NCBI GenBank assembly: GCA_954871525.1
Contig: OX940861.1
Coordinates: forward strand, 10,648,842-10,712,841
From: Parietaria judaica
Taxonomy: Eukaryota; Streptophyta; Magnoliopsida; Rosales; Urticaceae
Length of the DNA stretch: 64,000 bases
Direction of reading: 5' to 3'
The position numbers and the translations under genes are program-made. Within the stretch, counting starts at the first letter, position 1; each line of letters begins with the position of its first letter. Shown one piece after another: positions 24,405-34,530 of the stretch. The notes under the pieces were generated by a model. It saw only the letters and a list, made by a program, of their open reading frames with translations, did no database searches and was not told the DNA's origin.

Positions 24405-24790
24405 GGACTCCGTCGCAAAATTTAAACTGATGGTTCTTTTTAAGCTTCCGGAGAACTAAGTCTCTTAAGCCGAACCAGAAAGAGAAATCAGAGAGAAAAT
24501 TCGCAAACCCTGAAGGAGAGGGAGAGTTCGAATTTTTCTCTGGGGAAATGTGTGAAAAATATGTAGAATGAACCTCCTATTTATAGGCTCAAACCGTAAC
24601 CGAATTGGAGAAATTCTCTCCCTAATTTTTGAATTTCATATATTAAATATAATTAATTATCTCAATCCAATGGTCCGGATTTAATATTATATTAAATCCA
24701 ATGGATATAATTAATTAGGGATTTAATTAAATAAGAAAGATTTGGATAAAATCAAAAATCCAATCTTATCTTCTTATCTATATAAATTCG

Positions 24791-24792
<2 letters not shown>

Positions 24793-24841
<49 letters not shown>
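24793..24841. repeat. (TA)n microsatellite
   Basis: About 48 bases of alternating AT, bracketed on both sides by AATTCGAATT, inside the large solo LTR. Confidence 0.88.
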
Positions 24842-24845
<4 letters not shown>

Positions 24846-27800
24846 TTCGAATTATCATTATCTAGATCCAACGGTTGAGATAAATCTTTAAACCTATCTA
24901 ATGGATCAAATTAGTTTAGGATAAAATCAAATATTAAAAGATTTAATAAAAATAATTTTGAATTTATCCATAAACCATAATTTGAAAATAATATAAATAT
25001 ATATAATTAATTAATTTCCAATCCGACGGTAAAGATTAAATCTTAGACCGATCTAACGGATATAATTAATTAATCAAATTCGAAAAATGAAACTTGGTCA
25101 CCAAGCTATTAATTTTGAATTCATCAATATCCTAATCCAACGGTTGATATTAAATCATAACCGATCCAATGGATTAAATTGATTTTAGGGTTTTTCTCAA
25201 ATACCAAAACATTTGGTACTTTTGCCGCAATTATGAAAAGACCAAAGTCTATTCATTCGAATGTGAATGAATCCACATTCCAAGGCCCAATTCGATTTCT
25301 ACACTTTATAATATATAAAAATATATTATTTACATATTAATATAAATCTATTAATTATTGAATAATTATTAATAATACATTAATAATAAAATTCGAATAA
25401 TTAAATTATATTAATATTCTCTGATCTCAATATCACATTTTTAAATGTCATGGTGACACACCATCATTTAAATTCGTGACATGTGATTTAATTTCATAGT
25501 TTACCGAAACGATCACAAACTTAGAAATTCTCTAAATCACAAACCGTAAGTCGAAACGACTCGGTTCCAAAAGCAAAGTTGCTTAGAATTTAATTTCCAG
25601 AAACTTTCATGTTGACAGAAAATCCAAATTCTACTTTATTTTGTCAGTTAATTTCGGTTACCAAGATATGGTACTTTTGCCACGCTACTGATAAAACTAT
25701 CTGATGTCTGTCACAGACTTCATTTTTATGAGTCTTGCCAAATGATCTTAAAAACATTTCAAATGTTTTTATCATGTACGTATCATCCGTTACAGAGCTA
25801 TCCTGGGGACCATGGACCCGTATCACTTAAGCTCCAACGAACTGCTAGGGTGTTCGTCAAACCTCGGTGTTATTCCACTATAAACCCAAGGCTGCACTAT
25901 TTAGTGATACAATATATATTATTATCTTTATTACAGCAGGGTGTCCATTGATACAATCAAATTCGGGTTATTGATCTTTCACTTGATGATCCACACACGA
26001 GCAGGCGGTTTTTACCGTTATGCCCCTCATTGCATTTTCATCCTTAACTCAGTCAGTAATATTATGAGTAACCCACTTATGGTTTCGATTCATAATTTGC
26101 GCACGGGTACCTCTCACTTCTCACCACCGACAATCAAGGGAATCATCATGACTCTGAAGAGAGTTGTGTGATGCCCATGTCTATGACCAAGCTACCCTTA
26201 CTGTTGACTATCATGTTCCAAAAATAATAGTGTTGGGAACAACGGTAATATATTGTGTTCTTTAACGGTTAAATCAAAGAATAATCAAGCCAGCAACTCG
26301 GACTCAAGATCACTCAGGACTTAGATCAAATATCCATTTGATCATCTACTAGTGACTCAACTCCAAGTTATCAGTGACGGTCTTATATGATAACTTCCGG
26401 AGTTTAAGTTAGGTCCAGTCCAGTATGAAGACACTTCATACTTAATGCACTTCTAGTGAGTGTGACACACACAAAATCCAGAATAGGATTGTCACTTAGT
26501 CACATTAATGACCTTATACGATTAATGAGCTCCCACCCAGTTAATCAGGTCACAGACATTTTAAGTTTATTTATTATGATTATTAATTCTTCCTCACATT
26601 GACTCTGTTGTGATAATAATACATAATTGCATCATTTATGAACTAAGGATCAAACATTCTATTTTACTCTACCAGAAACTATAATAAGATTATCATAATA
26701 AGCATCATCTTTATTCAACGACTTGTCATAATCTTTTACAAATGGATAAAATATCTTGTTTAAGGACACATATGTCCAACAGCATAAACATAAGTGAAGA
26801 CCATGTCGAAGTCACATATTACCAAAACATTTTGATAGCATTTTCCTTTTCCTCTTCCTCTGTAGGCGCTTTGCCATTAGCGGGAATAACCGCATGTACT
26901 AATGTCCCATCAATTGCACCCAATGTTCCCTATAATAAAATAATGTCAACTTAAATTTTAAGAAGAAAAAACATATTTATACTACTAAAAGCTAAAAAAA
27001 TGTAGTACCTAAAAAATTCTTCGTAAATTTTTATAAGAACTCGAAATATTAGGATCACGACCGGATGATGTTGTCGGCAGTATCATCTCTTTAGCAAATT
27101 CCATCATCGTTTCAAGAACCTCGTGAAAATACTTATGAACCGTTTGTGAAGAATGTTGACATCTCCTCTTGATAACAACAAAGTGCTCATTACGATGATT
27201 GTCAAAAACATTGTTTTTTTTTTCTTCTTCAAAGCATATATGTTTTCTATCTTTGAGTCACCCTCTCTCCTTAAAATGATTACATAGTAAAACATATGTA
27301 TCACGAGACATCTGCATCAATTCTATGCATTATTGATTTGAGCCATTTAACAACTCTAACGTATATCTTGCACCGGAAAGTGATGATGTGTTATCTCTAA
27401 TTCGAGGTACATAATTGCGTTGAAATCGGCGTCTATACCACATCAATATCAATAAGCATATAAGCTTAATTTTAAAATCCACATACTCTGTTAAGAAATA
27501 AAGTTTCATCAATAAAATTTACATACCATCAAATAAAAGATAAAAATATACATGATCTAATAAAAAGAGTACAAGTCATGCAACAGGGAATAAATACAAC
27601 AGTGAATAAAAATAAACACAAGTCATATCCATGTCCATGTCCATGATATGGTGCAAATACATTCATGAATATTCTATAAAGGGCTGAACAACAGGGAATA
27701 AATACAATCACACAAAGAAATCAGTATCTAATGTTCATAAAATTATTTAGAACTAGCATCAAGAATAACAAAAAGGGCAGAACAACTAAGAAGAACCTAA

Positions 27801-28470
27801 CGCTCACAAAATTATTTTAAAGAGAGAGGAAGAAATCAGTACATAATGTTTGACCGAGAGGTGGTATTCCGTGGCCAAATTCTGTTCCTAAACTCCAGTT
27901 TGGCGACCTAAAGGTTCGGCGACGAACGGCGCTACGGAGCAGAGAGCCGCAACATCGGAGGTGAGGATTGATGCTCCAGTTTTGGCGACCTGAAGATGAG
28001 AAGAACCCAGATCCAAACAATCTGCAGAAGGGAAAAAAAAAGAGGAACAAACAGAGAGAACATTAAACAAGTATGAACAAAGAGATGGATGATGGTATTC
28101 CAGGTTTTTCAATAAAAGAAACACAGGTGATGGATTTTTCATAGTAATATTCTATAGAGTGAACGAACACATATAATGGGTTCTCCAAATTTTCTCAAGA
28201 AGCAGAATAGAGAGAGAATGGGGGACCGGTCAGAGGAACGACGTTGGTCAGAGAAGCGCCACCGGTCGGAGAAGCGCCTCTGCAGATTTTGCTGAAGTTG
28301 GTGAAGGTGTGAAGGGTTCGACAAAGTGCGACAGAAAGAGAACGGAAAAAGAAGAAAGAGAAAAAAAGATCTTAATGAAAAAGTGAGAGGTTGACGTCTA
28401 ACCGAATAAGTGCAATTAACTGACATTAAGTGACTTTTTAAAAATAAAATCAAACGCACTTATTGCTCTT

Positions 28471-29272
28471 AAATCTGTTCCAATCAGATTAAGAGGTCTA
28501 TTAATACCAAAAAAACTTGCTGTCATTTCTTATATATAAAGAAAAAATAATAATAAACTTGCTGTCTAGTGCTAGTGAGCTATTAGAATTAGGATGGAAG
28601 AAAATGAAAAGAAGATTTGGATGGGCCTTTAAATATTGGGCCATTAGTTCTTTATTCCACTTTGATCACAAAACGTTGTAAAGAATCTGACTAGACTTTG
28701 TATTATATTTGTATATATTTCTTATTTTTGTATCTAAAAATGAGAATGAGAATGAGAGAGATAACACAGTGGAATAAGAGACAGACTCAGTAGATAGATC
28801 AATCATATAATAGTTGTTTGATTCTGCTAGAGACTTATCCCAGTGCTTACAAAGAGTGGACATACTATTTGTTGAGTCGAAATCGATTCTCTAAAATAAG
28901 CGGGCCCAATCAACATGGATTCCGGGCCCAACAAGGGCCAACATAGAAGAAAAGCTTTGGGATTGAAGGGAAAAGCCCAACATGACATGGGGCCATCAAG
29001 AATAATGGCGCGAGACCAGCCTCATCCATGACCAGGGCAGGGGTTTCAACGAAGACTCACCTGAAACCATAGGAAGGCTCGTCCGAGTCTTAATCCCGCC
29101 ATTATAAATAAATAAATATACAATCGACAGTGAGAAAGCGAGCATCGTTGGCTTTCACCAAACAAATTGTATAGTATCTATCACTTTGCTTGTGAACGAC
29201 GTTCTCAAACACTTATTTTCTTTCCGTATAGCCAAAGACCAAACATATTAGTTTGGAGGAAAAACCAACACG
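28471..29272 (+). promoter_or_regulatory. Upstream region of esterase 1 with site-II-type motifs
   Basis: No gene in this stretch. It holds several GGCCCA/TGGGCC/AGCCCAA words (28622, 28639, near 28902, 28925 and 28975), the site-II motif bound by TCP-class factors in plant promoters, and a TATA box TTATAAATA at 29102-29110, about 165 bp before the ATG. Motifs are seen; regulation is inferred. Confidence 0.5.
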
Positions 29273-30578
29273 ATGAGAGTCTGTTTCTTCTTCTTATTTG
29301 TCCTCCTCTCATCATCAATTTCCTTCTGCTCAGCTCAGAAGAACATATTCATCCTCGCCGGACAGAGCAACATGGCCGGCCGAGGCGGCATCGACGACAC
29401 GACGCAGATCTGGGACGGTGTCGTTCCGCCCGAGTGTGAGCCCGACCCGGCGATCCTCCGCCTTGATGCCAGGCTGGCGTGGGCCGAGGCCCGCGAGCCT
29501 CTCCACGTGGGGATCGATGCGGGTGGGGTTGTCGGAGTGGGACCCGGCATTGCGTTCGCGCGTTCTGTGCTGACCGGTCTCGGGCCCGTCGGGCTGGTGC
29601 CGTGCGCGATGGGCGGCACCAACATCAGCCACTGGGCCAAGGGGAGCGCGCTCTACCGGCGCATGCTGCACCGTGCTCGGGCTGTGGTGGGCGTCAGAGA
29701 CGGCAACGAGATCAGAGCCTTGCTGTGGTACCAGGGAGAGAGCGATACTGTTGTTGAGCAAGACGCGAAGAGTTATGGTCGGAGATTAGAGAAGCTGTTT
29801 GACGATATTCGAATGGATTTGAATTCACCCATGCTTCCTATAATCCAGGTACGATATACTCGATCTATATATTCTATAATCTCAAAAGTTTAGACATCGT
29901 TTAATTATGTTCGATTAAACAACACGCGCATATATATATATATATATATAAAAAATAAAATGTTCATAAGCGTGGTAGGTTAAGATACATTAATACGAAT
30001 AAAGTAGTGATTGATAAATCAGAAGTCAGAACCAACATAAAATTTGCATTTGAAACGTGAGACACAAGAAAAGAATTTAAGTGGTTGAAGTCCAACACAA
30101 GTCCGCTAATTGGCTGTTCGGTCGTTTAATAATGCTTAATTACAGTTATCGCAAGTTAGTTGATCGAGCTCTTTCATATAGCATTATCACGATGACGTAA
30201 TAAATATACAAATAATGTGACACAAGTATATATATGGTACGAGAATAGGTTGCGTTAGCCTCGGGGGAAGGGCGTTACGTGGACACGGTCAGAGAGGCTC
30301 AGTTCAGCATTGATCTTCTGAATGTTCGAACCGTGGACGCCATGGGCCTGGCCTTGCGCGCGGATAGGCTGCATTTGACGTCGGAGTCTCAGGTGCGGCT
30401 CGGGAAGATGATGGCCGATGCGTTTCTCAACTTCTTACCCTCACATATTTCTGCTTCCAATAATGCTATTAACACTTCAACTTTTCAAGCTTCTTCTTGC
30501 ACAACTTCTTCAAATATATTCTCCAAATATATGATATTACTGAGCATCTTCATTTTCTCGTTATTGTTTGGAATTTAG
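29273..30578 (+). CDS. SASA-domain carbohydrate esterase-like protein (paralogue 1)
   Basis: Two exons: 29273-29848 and 30249-30578, with a GT-AG intron between a CAG and a GTT codon (phase 0); 301 residues. A signal peptide (MRVCFFFLFVLLSSS...) precedes the SGNH-like/SASA fold: nucleophile Ser32 in LAGQSNMAGRGG, GGT near the middle, WYQGESD, and the catalytic Asp231/His234 pair in ADRLHL. The family is annotated as probable carbohydrate (acetylxylan-type) esterase, like Arabidopsis At4g34215; substrate is unknown. Unlike paralogue 2 it has a Ser/Thr/Asn-rich C-terminal stretch followed by a hydrophobic tail (YMILLSIFIFSLLFGI), which looks like a GPI-anchor signal or a membrane anchor. Exons are GC-rich, the intron AT-rich with a TA microsatellite. 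The splice sites are inferred from protein continuity. Confidence 0.92.
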
Positions 30579-30938
30579 ATAGGCCATTTTTCTAAGGGTG
30601 GTATAAGTATTGGCGAGTGTACATGTAGCACAATCGTGGCGGCGAAAATGTATTCTTGCAACAAAAAAAAAAAAAGGTGTACTATTACTGTGGCTATTTA
30701 TAATATTTATGATTGATATAAGATAATTATCATGATAATGAGTGCTATATATTGGCAAAAGTCCATCGAGCCCAAAATTTGTGAGAAGATTTACACTAAA
30801 TCCATGCAAGTTATTTTAGTGTAATTGTTGGTAATGTCTCCTAACTTTGCCTTATGAATTTCATAGTTATACTCCTTACCTTAAACTTCTAGAGACTAAC
30901 ACATTGTCTCCAACATGTCAAAATTAATTTGCATTGAC
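30579..30938. other. 3' flank of esterase 1
   Basis: No gene. Probably contains the 3' UTR of esterase 1; a 13-base A run lies near 30662. The gypsy element begins at its end. Confidence 0.5.
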
Positions 30939-31942
30939 TGTTGATGTGCAAATTCGTTCTTTAAATAGGAGTTATAAGATCATTAATTAAATTAATGGTT
31001 CAAATTAATTAAAAGCATAAGTCATGAATATAATTGAATATTTATGCAAAACGGGCTTATAAAACACGAAGCCCAGAGGCCCAATGAACATTCGACCATG
31101 TTTAGGCCCGGACAGAACTAAAAGTCTACAAGGCAAGAAGCTCACCACGAGCAGAAAATGCCCAAACGAAATCCGAACAGAGCCTTCCAAGGGAAGAAAC
31201 CCCGAACTGAGCTCAAAGACCCTACTGCAAGACAAAAATCAACACTTGGTCAAAATCCAAACATCAAACAGATTATACGTCCTGAAGAACCCAAAAACTC
31301 GCCCCGGGCAGAAATTGTCGACAAAGGGATCCGAGCAGAAGCATACGAAACATCCGAGCACGAGCAGACCAAGTCAACCACCTCAATTCAAACCTCCGAG
31401 GCCCGACCAGGAAAATCGCCACGATCCAAAATTCAAATCCCACGACGACAAGTCAAAGTCCACCACCGCGCAAGTTTCTCAGAACATGGCCCACGTGTCA
31501 GCTCGACAGCAAACCAAACTCCGAACTCGAAGCCATCACCAACGTACACTTCCAACGGGCAGGAACCAAAAGCCTATAAAAACAAGGAAACAGCCCCATC
31601 ATACGCACGCAAGCATTGATCCTGAGAGAATAGAGAGATTTGTATTTTTTCAGAGTTCTTCATCTTTTACTTTAGATCTACCAGAAATTGGCTTGTGGTT
31701 TCGGTTGATCATCTTTTTCAAAGCAATAAACGTACAGAGGACGTAGTCAACTACCGCATTGGGACGAACCTCTCTAAAAAAGCTCGGTGTTCTAATCTTT
31801 ATTTATTTTTTATTTCACATTCATTTTGTCACCGTCTAAAGTATTGACGACGTGGAGGTCAGAATCCACAAAATTCAGCAATATCAAATCGAAATCCCAT
31901 TCACAATTCACGTGACTGTTGGTGTGTGAAAACACGTCATCA
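30939..31942 (+). repeat. 5' LTR of the gypsy element
   Basis: Starts TGTTGATGTGCAAATTCG, ends AACACGTCATCA. A TATA box CCTATAAAAAC lies at about 31573-31583. U3 carries seven variants of CGRSCAGR, the last some 20 bases upstream of the TATA box. Confidence 0.92.
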
Positions 31943-31965
31943 GTTTGGAGCCGTCTGTGAGAAAC
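31943..31965 (+). other. Primer-binding region of the gypsy element
   Basis: Directly after the LTR comes a TTGGAGCCGTCTGTGAGAAA sequence, close to the TTGGCGCCGTCTGTGGG-type site found after the 5' LTR of other plant Tat elements. The priming tRNA is not assigned here. Confidence 0.65.
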
Positions 31966-32002
31966 TTTGATCTCGCTAACTTTGTCATACTTCGACACGA
32001 CG

Positions 32003-33475
32003 ATGAGTTCGGAAGAGAATCCTGCCTCCGATGCTCTGGTGGAGACAACTCCCGACCAGGGTACCGAAGAGCAGACTCTGAGGACCCAGCTCCAAGAAAG
32101 GGCTGCTGAAAATGCTGAGCTCAAAAGGCAGATCGAGTTCCTCATGAGCAGTCAGACCCGGCTCGAACAGAGGCCATACTCTGTAAATGAGCCCGGGCAA
32201 ACCTCTAGGCCAAGGAATCACGAGAGGGTTAATGCGGTCCATTTTGACTTCCTGGACCCCAACGATCCCCGAGCCCAGAGAACCAACCAGCCACCCCTCC
32301 CAGGAGGACCACGTCCGCATACGCCACCTCAGCCGGGGGACTCACCCGCGGGCGCGCTGCCTTCGCCGCCTCGCAATGGCACTCCCCGGTTCCGATTTCC
32401 CGCTTTCGGAACCGATCAGCCCGGTCCCGGGCAGAACACTCCCTACCAGTAATCTCGCAATCACCCATCAGGTATTCGACTCTCGAGCTACCTCACGCCT
32501 CACGGGCCTACAAGCAATGACCCCCAGCGTTCAGAAGAAGGTCGCGCAGGCCCGTATCCTCAACATTCTCAAGTTGAGCCTTCTTCAAACAGTTCCGAGC
32601 TCGAAGATCTCAAACACACCATGAGGCGAATGGGGGAGAGACTCACCAAGGTGGATTTCCGAGTACACCTAGCGGTATCTGCCGCCCCCGAAATCGAGCG
32701 CCTGGTTGAACAAGCAACGAGAACCCCATTCTCGGCAGCTATCACCGACACTCGGTTGAGACATGGCGGACAGAATCACCTGCCCAAGTACGACGGAACC
32801 ACTGACCCAAAAGTACACCTAAGGGCGTTCCGAATTGCAATGGGACGGGCTAACCTAGATGCCCACGAGCTGGACGCCGAAAGGTGCCAGTATTTTGCTG
32901 AGAACCTCACAGGGGCAGCAATGGAATGGTTCTCCAAGTTAGAACCAAGATCGATCGATAGTTTCGATCAACTGACCATGGTTTTTCTCAAACATTTTTC
33001 CATGTTTATGGAGACAGAGACTACCGTGGCCAACCTATACGCTCTACAGCAAAGGGCAAACGAGCCACTCAGGGACTTCATGACGAGGTTCAAGGCAAAA
33101 ATGGTCCGAATCAACGGATTAGCAGATGAAACGGCCATAGCTGCCCTGACCAGCGGGTTGTGGTACGACTCTAGATTCAAGACCGACATACTGGTCAATC
33201 GGTACACCTCGATAGAGAACGTGATTCACCGCGCATCCAATTGGATCAAGCACGATGAAGAGCACGAGGCCCTGAAGAGGAAATTCGGATCATCCCCGAA
33301 TGTACCAAGGCCTGGAGCGCACCTGGCTCAGTCAAGGAACGGGCAGCCGCCCCCCTTCAAAGGCTCTAGGAACCACGTTCCTACCAGGGGATCTAATCCC
33401 CAGCATGGGAATTTCCAGCACGGAATATCCCAACCCGGGGGAAGAGCACACCCCAAAATCCGGTCTACAATCTGA
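32003..33475 (+). pseudogene. Gypsy gag
   Basis: From MSSEENPASD, a coiled-coil-like N-terminus (AENAELKRQIEFL) and a proline-rich stretch, then an in-frame TAA at 32450-32452. The same frame continues through the Retrotrans_gag domain (LPKYDGTTDPKVHLRAF, GAAMEWFSKL, FMTRFKAKMVRINGL), to a TGA near 33473. About 490 codons in all. The single internal stop and a frame change before the nucleocapsid/protease frame show it is not intact. Confidence 0.85.
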
Positions 33476-33539
33476 GGTCAGAGGCCGAGGAAGAAATCGA
33501 AGCTGACGAGCAAAGAGAACTGTACATGAGTACCGGTAT

Positions 33540-34525
33540 ATGGCATCCAACAATAGGGACATGAGTGCCTGGTGCAAATTCCACCAGAGGTATGGACACC
33601 ATACCAGAAATTGCATGGTCTTACGGGCCCGTCTCGCCGATAAATACCTTAGGGGCGAGCTCGGGGACCTCCCATTGGACTTTTTCAGGTCGGAGGGCGA
33701 ACGCAACGAGCAAGCCCAACAGCCCAGTATCGGCCAGGGCAGCGGTGCCAAACCCGAGCAGAAGCACCTGACCAAGGGCAGCAACGCTCCCCCTAACAAA
33801 CGAGGCAAAGTCCTCATGTTGGAAGAGCAGACCGACCAGGAGTCGGAAGACGTAGAGGAACCGGTGACCGAAGAAGCCATCGGAAGAATCTACACTATAG
33901 TTGGAGGGTCACAATTCTACGGAAACTCGATCAACTCCATTAAAGCCCACCAAAGAAGATTGAAGGCTGGTCCGGTGGCCCTCCCACGGAAGGATCCCGA
34001 CTACGAGATCACCTTTAAAGACAGTGAGGCCTCGACCTTGGTCGGGCCCCACGATGACGCCCTAGTCATCACCCTTCTAGTCTCCGGCTATGCGACCGAG
34101 AGAATTCTGGTCGACAATGGAAGCTCGGTAGACGTTATATTCCTGTCATGCTTACGCAAGATGGGGATCGATGACACGGAAATCAATAGAGGGAACATCC
34201 CTCTGACCGGTTTCAACGGTGGGACGCTCGACACCTTGGGGACAGTTAGACTGTCAATCGTCGCCTGCGGAGTAGGCAAGATAAAAAAACTTCTTGGTGC
34301 TAGATTGCCCCACAGCCTACAACATGATCCTCGGAAGACCGTGGATTCATTTGATGAAAGTCGTGCCATCTACCTACCACCAAACCATCCGCTTCCCAAG
34401 GGAGGATGGGAAAATTGTGGAAGTGAAGGGCAACCAAAAACAAGCCCGGATCTGCTACATGACATTATTTCGAATGTCACACGCGCCTCAGACGAGGGAA
34501 AAGGCACCAAAAACCGACCAATAGC
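33540..34525 (+). pseudogene. Gypsy nucleocapsid-protease segment
   Basis: The frame opens with a zinc-knuckle-like block (WCKFHQRYGHHTRNC) and leads to the aspartic protease motif RILVDNGSSVDVIF near 34105-34150. At an A7 run near 34285 the frame shifts; the proper continuation (LDCPTAYNMILGRPWIHLM) is in the frame that opens at 34294 and ends at 34522-34524. A one-base insertion in the A run is the simplest cause. Confidence 0.85.
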
Positions 34526-34530
34526 AATTA

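Larger units (their letters stand above)
23242..26781 (-). mobile_element. Large solo LTR, TSD GCATA, inside the Harbinger transposase
   Basis: A 3,540-bp insertion flanked by perfect GCATA copies (23237-23241 and 26782-26786). Minus-strand ends are TGTTGGACATATGTGTCC and GATTCCCTACA, i.e. TG...CA with short inverted tips. A TATA box (CTATAAATAGG, about 24573-24590, minus) stands about 2.2 kb from the 5' tip, as expected for a long U3. No ORF with any pol or gag motif is present and no second LTR copy was seen, so a solo LTR (about 2.77 kb without its own insertion) is the best reading. It holds a nested solo LTR at 23641-24404 and a TA microsatellite. A non-autonomous element without recognisable LTR pair is a less likely alternative. 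Confidence 0.78.
22589..27512 (-). pseudogene. PIF/Harbinger (HARBI1/ALP1-like) transposase, interrupted and frameshifted
   Basis: Minus-strand pieces in order: N-terminal region 27512-27000 (LSGARYTLELLNG, then an in-frame stop, CIELMQMSRDTYVLLCNHF, HKYFHEVLETMMEFAKEMI); the first catalytic Asp in GAIDGTLVHAVIPA (about 26880-26935); QNVLVICDFDMVFTYVYA ending at the insertion; then, beyond the solo LTR at 23236, GWEGVAHDARVL with the second Asp; YLGDSTYPNTRG; NVRYWLGDYRRRRAE; and the Glu block NVIECSFGVLKKRF, ending about 22589. Removing the insertion and one duplication copy restores the frame exactly at the junction. At least two or three frameshifts and one stop exist elsewhere. A (AAAC)n run sits in the probable intron near 23072-23105. 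Plant relatives of this transposase are known as tamed nuclear proteins, but this copy is dead. Confidence 0.85.
22208..28470 (-). mobile_element. PIF/Harbinger DNA transposon, dead, with nested insertions
   Basis: Boundaries are approximate. The left end reads TAA then GGCGGTGTTTGTTTTG (22205 on), and the right end read inward is AGTGCGTTTGATTTTA (about 28445-28460), a weak inverted repeat with a possible TWA-type 3-bp target that is not identical on the two sides. Between them lies a PIF/Harbinger transposase relic on the minus strand. About 3.5 kb of the span is a nested solo LTR (23242-26781), itself carrying another. The 5' part (27513-28450) contains three nearby GGTCRGAGAAGCG-like words and no clear second (Myb-like) ORF. 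The family is sure from the protein; the exact termini are not. Confidence 0.7.

Noticed and set aside
31084..31746. 220- and 153-codon frames, repeated near 45427-45962
   Set aside because: Identical layout in both gypsy LTRs; U3 sequence without any domain.
32187..32624. Alternative-frame ORF in gypsy gag
   Set aside because: Overlaps the gag frame, which has the Retrotrans_gag motifs.
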